DNA of 7,243 nt from an uncultured Campylobacter sp. (GCF_938045535.1 NZ_CALIMQ010000138.1:1-7243), one strand, 5' to 3'; positions 1-7,170 are shown, counted from the stretch's first letter. Notes: a model not told the origin generated them from the letters alone. Translations and numbers: made by a program.

Positions 1-370
1 AGCCTTGCGCGCTACCTATAGAATTTTGCATGACGTAATCGTCCGCGCTAGAGCTTACGTTTTTGATAGAATTTTGCGCCGCAGAATTCGTGCTATTTGC
101 AGAATTTTGCGAGGACACGGGATTTTGTGAAGCAAGCGCGGGCGAAACGAGCGTTAAATTTTGCGAAATTTTTACTGCGATGGCGCTTGGCAGCGAAATC
201 CTCTTTCTTTGCAAAGCGTTTAAGATGATCTCTTGATTGTTTAAATTTGGCGCTTCTATGATCGCCGTGCGGTAGCCCTGCTCGCTTAGAATTTCGGCGA
301 AATTTGCTACAATCACGCTCTTGCCGACTCCGCCCTTGGCGCTTAAAAAATTTACGATTTTAGTTTGCAT
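1..370 (-). CDS. ParA/MinD-family ATPase, FlhG-like, 3' end outside the window
   Basis: The first 123 residues are present; the gene runs off the left edge. Residues 10-18 read SAKGGVGKS, the deviant Walker A motif of the ParA/MinD/FlhG superfamily (signature Lys12, P-loop Lys17). Residues 72-79 (LTLVSPAL) fit the strand that follows in MinD and FlhG. The start is the ATG at 368-370, preceded by AGAGGA five bases away; it overlaps the folK stop by 19 bases, implying translational coupling. In my memory of Campylobacter and Helicobacter, folK is followed by flhF and then flhG, so this looks like an FlhG derivative moved next to folK by loss of flhF. Oddities: no N-terminal extension before the P-loop, the usual DxD after the first helix reads E39-A-P41, and a Q/N/S-rich stretch (about 81-122) follows. 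It may be a divergent or decaying FlhG, or another ParA-like ATPase. The ATPase fold is sure; the role is not. Confidence 0.8.
   Translation of the reverse strand, partial: MQTKIVNFLSAKGGVGKSVIVANFAEILSEQGYRTAIIEAPNLNNQEIILNALQRKRISLPSAIAVKISQNLTLVSPALASQNPVSSQNSANSTNSAAQNSIKNVSSSADDYVMQNSIGSAQG
20..110 (-). repeat. Short in-frame repeats encoding QNS in the ATPase gene
   Basis: The 10-mer AGAATTTTGC on the plus strand occurs exactly at 20-29, 68-77 and 101-110, with a variant AGAATTCG at 83-90. Distances between copies (48, 15, 18) are multiples of three, so each copy adds Gln-Asn-Ser or Asn-Ser in the same frame of the minus-strand ATPase. The word AGAATTTT is also common elsewhere in the window, so the block may have grown from a locally frequent word. 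It creates a low-complexity Q/N/S segment of about 40 residues inside what should be a compact fold. Confidence 0.7.
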
Positions 371-888
371 ATCAGTCCTCTTTTAAATTTCATCGTTCCA
401 AGCGGCAAAATCACGCTTATGCGTTCGTTTACTCCGGGATGCGGCAGAGCCAGCCTGTCGCCCGGTCTTGCTTTTGCGCTTGCGTATAAAATATCCACGT
501 CCAGCGTGCGCGGCGCGTTTTTAAAGCTTCTTTTGCGCCCAAATCGTCGCTCCGCGCGCTGCATGATTTTAAGCAATGTAAGCGGTGGCAGAGAGCTTTG
601 CACGAGCATTACGGCGTTTAAAAAATCGGGCTGATCTAAAAAGCCAAACGGCCTGTTTTTTAAGATCAAGGAATTTTGCGCTACGAAAAAGCGCGCGTCG
701 CTTTGTAAAACGCGATAAAATCGCTCGAAGCGCCGCCTGACATCTCCTAAATTTCCGCCGAGTCCAATCAGGTATAAATTTTTAAAATTTCCGCGCTCGC
801 GGCGTCTCATCGGAAAAACGGCGCTTTTTACGACGCACAGCGCGTCCGCGCACTCGTAAAATCCGTTTTCCTTAAGTCGCACGTTCAC
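352..888 (-). CDS. folK: 2-amino-4-hydroxy-6-hydroxymethyldihydropteridine diphosphokinase (HPPK)
   Basis: FolK transfers pyrophosphate from ATP to 6-hydroxymethyl-7,8-dihydropterin, the step before dihydropteroate synthase in folate synthesis; it is cytosolic. With the start chosen here the protein has 178 residues. HPPK landmarks are present in order: an N-terminal strand and loop GLGGNLGD (42-49), the segment FGFLDQPDFLNAV (81-93), the signature RKRSFKNAPRTLDVDIL (118-134) with the Mg-binding Asp130 and Asp132, and the C-terminal PHPGVNERISVILPLG (149-164). The loop usually reads GSN; here the Ser is Gly. I chose the GTG at 886-888 because GAGGGT lies about six bases upstream and it begins 10 bases after the pepQ stop. 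An ATG at 916-918, inside the end of pepQ, would add ten residues. The roughly 37 residues before the core are poorly conserved, a feature I recall from epsilonproteobacterial FolK. Third gene of the aroQ operon. Function very sure, start less so. Confidence 0.93.
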   Translation of the reverse strand: MNVRLKENGFYECADALCVVKSAVFPMRRRERGNFKNLYLIGLGGNLGDVRRRFERFYRVLQSDARFFVAQNSLILKNRPFGFLDQPDFLNAVMLVQSSLPPLTLLKIMQRAERRFGRKRSFKNAPRTLDVDILYASAKARPGDRLALPHPGVNERISVILPLGTMKFKRGLICKLKS

Positions 889-898
889 CTGGCTACCC

Positions 899-1924
899 TC
901 ATAAAATTTCAGCCCCATTTTCGCGCACGACCACGACGTCCTCGATGCGCACGCCAAACTCGCCGGGTAAGTAAATCCCAGGCTCCACGCTAAAGACCAT
1001 CCCCTCTTTTAGCACGGTATCTTCGCGCTTTGAGATGAACGGAAGCTCATGGATATCGACTCCGACGCCGTGTCCGGTGCTGTGGAAAAACGCCTCGCCA
1101 AAGCCCTGAGCGGCGATAAAATCCCTAGCCGTCGCGTCGATCTCGCGTGCCTTTTTGCCGGGCATAACCGCCGCGATCGCCAGAGCTTGCGCCTCTTTTA
1201 CGATCTCGTAAATCTCTTGCCGTTTGGCGTTTTTAAAATTTTGCTCCTTGCCGAAGTTAAAATTTTCGTCAAAGCACGCCGTGCGCGTCCTATCGGAGCA
1301 GTAACGGTTAAATTTAACCCCCGCGTCAAGCAGGAGCAAATCGCCCTGCCGTAGCCGCTTTTTACTCGGCAGAGCGTGCGCTTTAGCGGCATTTTCGTTG
1401 ATCGCGACGATAGGCGAAAAGCTAAGCGCGAGCTCGCCCTTTTTCTTAAAGATGAGCTCGGCGTTAAAAAACAGCTCCTCTTCGCTCATGCCTTCGCCGC
1501 TAGCGCGCACGAACGCGGCAAATTCGTCAAACCTCTGGGCGCCTAGCTGCGCCGCTTGCTTTAAAATTTTTATCTCATCCTCTGATTTTATTATGCGCGA
1601 AATTTGCGAAAAATTCGCCCGCGCCTTAAATCTTATCCCAAGCCCCTTGCTCAGAGCTTCCCACTCGCCCGCGCTAAAATCATACGGGTTGTAGCTAAGC
1701 TCCTTTACGCCGGCCTTTCGCAAAAACAGCCGCGCGTCTTTTATCAAATTTCGCTCGACCTCGATAACCTCGGTATCTTTGCAAAGCTCGCGCGCCTCGA
1801 TGCTATAACGCGCATCGGTGAGGAAAAATTTGCGCCCCGCGAGACTCAAAAATATCGCGTTGTCGCAGCTGTATCCGCACTCGTGGTAAACGGCGTTTTC
1901 GTCCTTTAGGATAAAATTTTTCAA
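899..1924 (-). CDS. pepQ: M24-family Xaa-Pro dipeptidase/aminopeptidase
   Basis: A cytosolic dinuclear metallopeptidase of the M24 (pita-bread) fold that releases residues next to proline. The 341-residue protein has a creatinase-like N-terminal domain (about 1-110) and a catalytic domain (about 113-341). All five metal ligands are visible: Asp200 (LLLDAG), Asp211 (CSDRTRT), His285 (HSTGHGVG), Glu314 (SVEPGIY) and Glu328 (VRIEDV). His183 in AKAHALP fits the conserved substrate-side histidine. The start must be TTG at 1922-1924: no in-frame ATG occurs before residue 146, and the N-terminus MKNFILKDEN agrees with the H. pylori PepQ-type protein as I recall it. GGGA lies six bases upstream, and an AGGA overlapping the aroQ stop lies further back. 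The gap to aroQ is 14 bases, so it is the second gene of the operon. PepQ (dipeptidase) versus PepP (aminopeptidase) activity cannot be decided from sequence; the symbol follows the Helicobacter orthologue. Confidence 0.92.
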   Translation of the reverse strand: MKNFILKDENAVYHECGYSCDNAIFLSLAGRKFFLTDARYSIEARELCKDTEVIEVERNLIKDARLFLRKAGVKELSYNPYDFSAGEWEALSKGLGIRFKARANFSQISRIIKSEDEIKILKQAAQLGAQRFDEFAAFVRASGEGMSEEELFFNAELIFKKKGELALSFSPIVAINENAAKAHALPSKKRLRQGDLLLLDAGVKFNRYCSDRTRTACFDENFNFGKEQNFKNAKRQEIYEIVKEAQALAIAAVMPGKKAREIDATARDFIAAQGFGEAFFHSTGHGVGVDIHELPFISKREDTVLKEGMVFSVEPGIYLPGEFGVRIEDVVVVRENGAEIL

Positions 1925-1938
1925 ATTTAATCCCAGTC

Positions 1939-2406
1939 CTACTCGGCTTTCTGATCGGCTCTGGCTGCCTTGATCTGCTCAAAAATTTGAATCATTCCGA
2001 TCATTGCCAGATGGTATCCCACGGGACCGAATCCGATGATCTGACCCGCTGTTACGGGCGCTATTAGACTTTTTTGTCTAAGCTCCTCTCTGCGAGCGAT
2101 GTTTGAGATATGCACCTCGATCACAGGTAGGCTGACTGCGGCGAGCGCATCGCGGATAGCAAGCGAAGTGTGCGTGTAGGCGGCGGGATTGATGATGATG
2201 CCGTCGCAGGTGCCGAAGCACTCTTGGATCTTATCGACGATCTCGCCTTCGAAATTGCTCTGAAAAAACTCGATCTCGTTGCCGCTCTGATCGGCGACCG
2301 CCTTCATCTGCTCATGGATATCCTCCATCTTCATAACCCCGTAAATAGCGGGCTCGCGCATACCAAGCATATTGATATTCGGTCCTTGAATCACCATAAT
2401 TTTCAT
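1939..2406 (-). CDS. aroQ: Type II 3-dehydroquinate dehydratase
   Basis: AroQ removes water from 3-dehydroquinate to give 3-dehydroshikimate, the third step of the shikimate pathway toward aromatic amino acids and folate. It is normally a dodecamer in the cytosol. The 155-residue length is typical. Family motifs: IQGPNINMLGMREPAIYG (6-23) with the lid Arg17 and catalytic Tyr22, FFQSNFEGEIVDKIQ (47-61), IINPAAYTHTS (71-81) with Asn73, and EVHISNIARREELRQKS (97-113) with catalytic His99 and Arg110. The start is the ATG at 2404-2406, because the protein then begins MKIMVIQGPN and AAGGA lies about eight bases upstream. A TTG ten codons earlier is open but has no ribosome-binding site. First gene of the operon aroQ-pepQ-folK-ATPase; folate and aromatic synthesis share the chorismate route, which may explain the pairing with folK. 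Confidence 0.97.
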   Translation of the reverse strand: MKIMVIQGPNINMLGMREPAIYGVMKMEDIHEQMKAVADQSGNEIEFFQSNFEGEIVDKIQECFGTCDGIIINPAAYTHTSLAIRDALAAVSLPVIEVHISNIARREELRQKSLIAPVTAGQIIGFGPVGYHLAMIGMIQIFEQIKAARADQKAE

Positions 2407-2438
2407 TTTTGCGTCCTTGTTTTGAAATTTAAGCAAAA

Positions 2439-2444
2439 ATTATA
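2439..2444 (-). promoter_or_regulatory. Probable -10 box of the aroQ operon promoter
   Basis: On the minus strand a perfect TATAAT lies 33 bases upstream of the aroQ ATG. No TTGACA-like -35 box stands 17 bases further up (GTAAAA is there), which fits Campylobacter sigma-70 promoters: these rely on the -10 and AT-rich upstream DNA. Transcription would start near 2432, leaving a leader of about 25 bases with the AAGGA site. Confidence 0.55.
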
Positions 2445-2542
2445 ACCAAAGCGAGCTTATTTTTTACTATGGCGCTAAATTTACCCGCTCAAGCCCGGTC
2501 GCTAAAATTTTATCTCTAACTTTAGCACGGAAGAGAATTTTA

Positions 2543-2551
2543 TGCTAAAAT
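2543..2551 (+). promoter_or_regulatory. Extended -10 promoter of the amidohydrolase-sppA operon
   Basis: TGCTAAAAT is a perfect TGn-TAAAAT extended -10 element, 27 bases before the ATG of the amidohydrolase gene. There is no clear -35 box, as usual for this genus. It diverges from the aroQ promoter, the two -10 boxes being about 100 bases apart, so the 172-base gap between the operons holds both promoters. I see no operator-like palindrome between them. Confidence 0.6.
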
Positions 2552-2578
2552 CACGCGCTATTTTAGATAAGGAAAACG

Positions 2579-3796
2579 ATGAGAATTTTAAGGGCGAAGT
2601 GGGTTCTTGTCTGCGATGAGAATTTTAAAATTTTAAAAGATGGCGCGATCGTCTTTGACGAGAAAATAATCGAGGTCTGCGCCTTTGCTAGTGCGGTGCG
2701 CAAATACCCGCAAGCCGAAATTTTGGACTTTAGCGGCGATATAGCGATGCCTGCGTTTATAAATCCGCACGTGCATTTGGAATTTAGCGCAAACAAAGGC
2801 ACGCTGCGCTACGGCGATTTTTTGGACTGGCTAGGTAGCGTCATCGCCTCAAGACAGCAGCTGGACGCGGCGGCGCGCGGACGGCTAATCGCGGAGCAGA
2901 TCGCCGCGATGATGCGAAGCGGCGTGGGTACGATCGGTGAAATTTCAAGCTTCGGCGGCGAGGCTGAAGTTTGCGCGCAAAGCGGCATTAGAACTGTATT
3001 TTTTAATGAAATTTTAGGCGCGAGCAAAGACGCTGCGGCGGAGAATATCTCTAAATTTAAAGAGCGATTTGGGCGCGCAAAGGCGCTCGCAAACTCGCTT
3101 TTTATCCCTGCCGTGTCGGTGCACTCGCCGTACTCGGCGCACCCGCAGATTACGAAGTTTGCGACGAAGCTTGCCCGCGAAAACGGACTTGCTATAAGCA
3201 CGCATTTTATGGAGAGCGCGTATGAGCGGCAGTGGCTGCGCGCGGGTCGCGGCAAATTTAAAACCTGGCTTGCCAAATTTAATCCCGCGCCCGCGCCTTT
3301 TTATTCGCCGCAGAGCTTCGTAGCGCATTTTAGCGGGCTTCGCACGCTCTTTACGCATTGCGTGTGGGTGGATGATTTTAGCATCTTTGATCCGAAGCTC
3401 CACTCGATCACGCACTGCGCGCGCTCCAACCGCCTGCTTAGCAAAAAGCGGCTGAGCTTTAAAAAGCTGCTCGCAAGCGGGCTTAATTACAACATCGCTA
3501 CCGACGGGCTTAGCTCGAATTTCAGTCTAAGCTTTTTAGACGAGCTGCGTGCAAATTTAATGATGCACGACGAGCTGGGTTTGGCAGAGCTGGCGCGGGC
3601 GTTACTTTTAGGCGCGACGAGAAATGCGGCAGCTGCGTTGGGGCTAAATTTGGGCGAGCTGAAAGAGGGCAAGCTCGCCGACATCGCCGTTTTTGAAGGC
3701 ATTGAGTGCGACGAAGCTCAGCTGCCGCTACAGCTCATTTTGCAGAGCAAAAACGCAAAATCACTTTTTATCGAAGGAATGAAATGCAATTTCTAA
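2579..3796 (+). CDS. mqnF: Amidohydrolase, probable aminodeoxyfutalosine deaminase
   Basis: A 405-residue metal-dependent deaminase of the amidohydrolase superfamily (TIM barrel with a small flanking beta domain). Its epsilonproteobacterial relatives (Cj0067/HP0267 type) deaminate 6-amino-6-deoxyfutalosine to futalosine in the alternative menaquinone pathway; some databases use mqnX. Active-site residues: His64 and His66 (NPHVHLE), His209 and Glu212 (STHFMES), His260 (LFTHCVW) and Asp309 (IATDGLSSN). His182 in SVHSPYS is also conserved-looking. The C-terminal GELKEGKLADIAVFE (359-373) is the usual closing beta-domain motif. The start is the ATG at 2579-2581, with AAGGA five bases upstream. 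The end overlaps sppA by 13 bases. The fold and deaminase-type site are seen directly; substrate is inferred from the orthologous neighbourhood (next to aroQ and sppA), and other purine-like substrates remain possible. Confidence 0.87.
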   Translation: MRILRAKWVLVCDENFKILKDGAIVFDEKIIEVCAFASAVRKYPQAEILDFSGDIAMPAFINPHVHLEFSANKGTLRYGDFLDWLGSVIASRQQLDAAARGRLIAEQIAAMMRSGVGTIGEISSFGGEAEVCAQSGIRTVFFNEILGASKDAAAENISKFKERFGRAKALANSLFIPAVSVHSPYSAHPQITKFATKLARENGLAISTHFMESAYERQWLRAGRGKFKTWLAKFNPAPAPFYSPQSFVAHFSGLRTLFTHCVWVDDFSIFDPKLHSITHCARSNRLLSKKRLSFKKLLASGLNYNIATDGLSSNFSLSFLDELRANLMMHDELGLAELARALLLGATRNAAAALGLNLGELKEGKLADIAVFEGIECDEAQLPLQLILQSKNAKSLFIEGMKCNF

Positions 3797-4656
3797 AGAA
3801 TATCTTTGCGCCGATCGGCGCCGTGCTCGGGTTTATCAACAAATACTTTAAATCCTTGATTTTTCTGCTTATTTTGTTTTTGATTTTCGCAGGCGGCGAA
3901 AGCGCGCAACAAAAGGGCGCGAATCTCGCTCAGCTTTCATTAAGCGGCGCGATAATGGACGATAGCGAAATTTTAGAAAAGATCGAAACCCTGAAAAAGG
4001 ACGAGGCGATCAAAGGAGTGCTCCTGCTGATCGATAGTCCCGGCGGCGCACTAAGCCCTAGCGTGGAAATTTCGCTGGCTATCAAATCCCTAAACTCGCG
4101 CAAGCCGGTCGTCGCCTACGCCAAGGGCACGATGGCGAGCGGCAGCTACCTAGGCGGCGTGTGGGCGAGTAAAATTTATGCAAATCCGGGCAGCTTCATC
4201 GGCTCCATAGGCGTTATCATGCAGGGCTTAGACGTGAGCGAAGCTGCCGCTAAATTGGGGTTTTCCGAACAGATCGTCAAAGCGGGCGAGCTCAAAGAAG
4301 CGGGCACGATGATGCGAAAATGGAGCGACGCGGAGCGCGCAAGCCTCCAAGCTCTGGTGGATGAGAGCTACGAGCTATTTACGCGCGAGGTGGCGCAGGC
4401 GCGCTCTCTGGATCTTAGGAAGCGCGATACGTGGGCGAATGCGCGAGTATTTTTAGCTAGCGGCGCCAAAGGCGTCGGGCTTATCGACGAGGTGGGCTCT
4501 TTAGAGGACGCTAAGAGCGCGCTCATAAAGGCTAGCGGCGTAGCAGATCCGATCTGGCAGGAGCCTTCGGCATATGAAAAGATGATGGATAAGCTAGCAA
4601 ACAAAAGCGAGAGTTTGGTGCGCGGTGCATTCGGCGCCAAGCTGATGGCGTATTAG
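3784..4656 (+). CDS. sppA: Signal peptide peptidase SppA-type membrane serine protease
   Basis: A short-form (S49 family) SppA of 290 residues that degrades cleaved signal peptides and other membrane-associated peptides, anchored in the inner membrane with its catalytic domain outside. One hydrophobic segment spans about 22-37 (FKSLIFLLILFLIFAG). The catalytic domain shows LLIDSPGGALSPS (81-93), nucleophile Ser119 in GTMASGSYLGG (115-125), the strand GSFIGSIGVIMQG (136-148) and probable general base Lys171 in AGELKEAG (167-174). The Ser-Lys spacing of 52 equals that of B. subtilis SppA (Ser147/Lys199). The start is the ATG at 3784-3786, with AAGGA five bases upstream, inside the last codons of the amidohydrolase gene. 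A TTG at 3706 is open but would put unrelated residues before the membrane anchor. Second and last gene of the operon. Confidence 0.94.
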   Translation: MQFLKNIFAPIGAVLGFINKYFKSLIFLLILFLIFAGGESAQQKGANLAQLSLSGAIMDDSEILEKIETLKKDEAIKGVLLLIDSPGGALSPSVEISLAIKSLNSRKPVVAYAKGTMASGSYLGGVWASKIYANPGSFIGSIGVIMQGLDVSEAAAKLGFSEQIVKAGELKEAGTMMRKWSDAERASLQALVDESYELFTREVAQARSLDLRKRDTWANARVFLASGAKGVGLIDEVGSLEDAKSALIKASGVADPIWQEPSAYEKMMDKLANKSESLVRGAFGAKLMAY

Positions 4657-4689
4657 AATTTTAGAAATTTCGCAGAAATTTTAAATTAT

Positions 4690-4758
4690 GAGGAAATTTT
4701 AAAAGTAGAATTTTGTATATAGAAGCTATACTGGGTTTGATTACTTTTAAATTTCCTC
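4690..4758. terminator. Long inverted repeat after sppA, possible terminator
   Basis: The arm GAGGAAATTTTAAAAG at 4690-4705 is complementary, apart from one bulged T, to CTTTTAAATTTCCTC at 4744-4758. The 38-base loop contains a smaller stem (TATAG/CTATA around 4716-4728). A T-rich stretch follows the second arm. It begins 33 bases after the sppA stop, so it could end or stabilise the sppA transcript before the rRNA promoter. The loop is too long and the stem too AT-rich for a textbook intrinsic terminator. Confidence 0.45.
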
Positions 4759-4793
4759 GCTTTCTTATTTGACGTTTCTTTAAAATTTTACCC

Positions 4794-4880
4794 TTTTTGT
4801 GAATTTTTCTTTGTTTAAAAACTCCTCATTTTTCTGCTAATTATTCAGCCCCCTTTAAGCATCGCTCTTGTATAATCACA
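4794..4880 (+). promoter_or_regulatory. Probable rRNA operon promoter with phased T-tracts
   Basis: A perfect TATAAT at 4871-4876 is the best -10 box between sppA and 16S. Upstream, T-tracts begin at 4794, 4804, 4814 and 4829, close to one per helical turn, which is how Campylobacter sigma-70 promoters replace the -35 box. No TTGACA is present at the expected place. Transcription would start near 4883, about 100 bases before the 16S processing stem and 500 bases before mature 16S. A second promoter further upstream cannot be excluded. Confidence 0.5.
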
Positions 4881-4980
4881 ATTCTGTTTCGCACCGAGCC
4901 GAACCTGCTTTCTTAACTCTTAAGTCCTAGTAGTTTTAGCCTTTTAGCGAACGCGTTTTTTAAAATTTTAACTGTTAAAA

Positions 4981-5030
4981 ACAAATATCTTTAGTCAATC
5001 TTTGAAATCTAAACAAGTGATCGATTGAGC
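4981..5030 (+). other. 5' arm of the pre-16S rRNA processing stem
   Basis: This stretch is complementary to 6971-7020 on the far side of 16S. Perfect blocks: TCGATTGAGC (5021-5030) with 6971-6980, CTAAACAAG (5009-5017) with 6982-6990, GTCAATCT (4994-5001) with 6998-7005, and ACAAAT (4981-4986) with 7015-7020. Between them lie a few mismatches, wobbles and a TGA bulge. Such a helix closing the 16S precursor is the classic RNase III substrate in bacteria. Confidence 0.75.
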
Positions 5031-5341
5031 CTATGGATTAAGATTTAGATCGCCGGATCGAATTTAGATTATTTTTTACATCCGTAACGAATATCTAATT
5101 AGCATCTAGCTTTAACTAAACCTAATCCATAAAAACAATGTTACAAAAACATAAAGTTTTTAGATTAAAAACTTCATATCGACTCTCTAAGGCCTGATTC
5201 AATTATTTGAATCTGAACTAACGGAAGTTTCGTTAGTTTTAAAATTTAACTATGCGGATAATAGGTTTTATCTGCATAATATACGCCGCTTCCGATAGAA
5301 GCGGTGTGCTTTAGAGGTTTCCAAAGGGCGTAGCTCTTTGG

Positions 5342-5370
5342 TCGCAAGGACTAGCTTCGCTAGTCTGCGA
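5342..5370 (+). repeat. Conserved hairpin element, copy before 16S
   Basis: The inner stem GACTAGC/GCTAGTC (5349-5355 with 5359-5365) closes a three-base loop; an outer stem TCGCA/TGCGA (5342-5346 with 5366-5370) is separated from it by AG on the 5' side only. It ends about ten bases before the 5' end of 16S. A second copy with nearly the same sequence and the same one-sided bulge lies before tRNA-Ala at 7126-7158. Confidence 0.65.
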
Positions 5371-5379
5371 AATCAAATA

Positions 5380-6892
<1,513 letters not shown>

Positions 6893-6970
6893 CTAGAGTA
6901 CAAATAGATATCCTCTCACAAGGTATCTATCATAAAGTCTTAGCGCTAGCTTATGCTTAGCTCTAAGCAT

Positions 6971-7020
6971 GCTCAATCGAGCTTGTTTAGGTTTGAGAGA
7001 TTGACGGCTAATAAATTTGT
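6971..7020 (+). other. 3' arm of the pre-16S rRNA processing stem
   Basis: GCTCAATCGA at 6971-6980, CTTGTTTAG at 6982-6990, AGATTGAC at 6998-7005 and ATTTGT at 7015-7020 are the reverse complements of blocks in the leader arm at 4981-5030. Pairing them brings the two ends of the 16S precursor together for RNase III-type cleavage. Confidence 0.75.
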
Positions 7021-7088
7021 CTAATTCCTTGAACTGCCTAGACAAAAACCTAAATTTATAATCTATGAGAAATAAAATTTCAAAATAC

Positions 7089-7099
7089 CTCTTTATAAC
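7089..7099 (+). promoter_or_regulatory. boxA-like antitermination motif in the spacer
   Basis: CTCTTTATAAC resembles the rRNA boxA (E. coli TGCTCTTTAACA), which recruits the NusB/NusE complex. It lies 27 bases before the conserved hairpin and 71 bases before tRNA-Ala. A one-base insertion relative to the E. coli form keeps this tentative. Confidence 0.35.
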
Positions 7100-7125
7100 T
7101 TTAGGTAGGCGCGTAAAGCGTTGCT

Positions 7126-7158
7126 TTCGCTCAAAGACTAGCTATCTAGTCTGCGAAG
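7126..7158 (+). repeat. Conserved hairpin element, copy before tRNA-Ala
   Basis: The inner stem AGACTAG/CTAGTCT (7135-7141 with 7146-7152) carries a CTAT loop; the outer stem TTCGC/GCGAA (7126-7130 with 7153-7157) is separated from it by TCAA on the 5' side only. Sequence and layout match the copy at 5342-5370, including the shared CTAGTCTGCGAA on the 3' side. It ends 13 bases before tRNA-Ala. Confidence 0.65.
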
Positions 7159-7170
7159 TAAAGGATGAAT

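Larger units (their letters stand above)
4883..5379 (+). other. Structured leader of the rRNA operon
   Basis: No gene is visible here. After the 5' processing arm the leader folds into successive stems: TATGGATTA (5032-5040) with TAATCCATA (5123-5131); 5154-5174 (9 bp, AAGTTTTTA arm); 5196-5213 (GATTCAA/TTGAATC, loop TTAT); 5216-5238 (AACTAACG/CGTTAGTT); 5251-5278 (11 bp with one G-U, TATGC at the base); 5284-5306 (9 bp, CCGCTTC arm); 5321-5341 (CCAAAG/CTTTGG) and 5342-5370. The core GCTCTTT at 5333-5339 resembles the start of boxA, the antitermination signal of rRNA leaders, though it is buried in a stem. All stems were read by eye, not computed. Confidence 0.65.
6893..7170 (+). other. 16S to tRNA-Ala internal transcribed spacer
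   Basis: This 278-base spacer holds no gene. It contains a hairpin at 6904-6930 (ATAGATA/TATCTAT plus an inner CC/GG after one bulge), a hairpin at 6953-6970 (ATGCTTA/TAAGCAT, loop GCTC) just before the 3' processing arm, the boxA-like CTCTTTATAAC at 7089-7099 and the second copy of the conserved hairpin element. The order 16S - tRNA-Ala is normal for the genus, with tRNA-Ile and 23S expected beyond the window. Confidence 0.75.

Noticed and set aside
365..634. Plus-strand open frame of 89 codons opposite folK
   Set aside because: It lies opposite the HPPK signature region and has no recognisable domain or promoter.
2407..2436. Ten-residue extension of AroQ from a TTG start
   Set aside because: AroQ proteins begin at MKIMVIQGPN. 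The AAGGA site precedes the internal ATG, and the predicted transcript starts at about 2432, after that TTG.
2809..3702. Antisense open frames of 71-155 codons opposite the amidohydrolase gene
   Set aside because: They are shadows of a gene with clear active-site motifs and show low-complexity Ala/Ser/Arg composition without ribosome-binding sites.
3706..3783. 26-residue N-terminal extension of SppA from a TTG start
   Set aside because: It lies inside the amidohydrolase coding sequence and encodes an Arg/Ala/Lys-rich string unlike SppA, while the ATG at 3784 has a strong AAGGA and leads straight into the membrane anchor.
4779..5250. Repeated word TTTAAAATTTTAMC at 4779, 4959 and 5237
   Set aside because: AAAATTTT-type words are abundant throughout this genome's DNA; three loose copies in AT-rich leader DNA are expected by composition.
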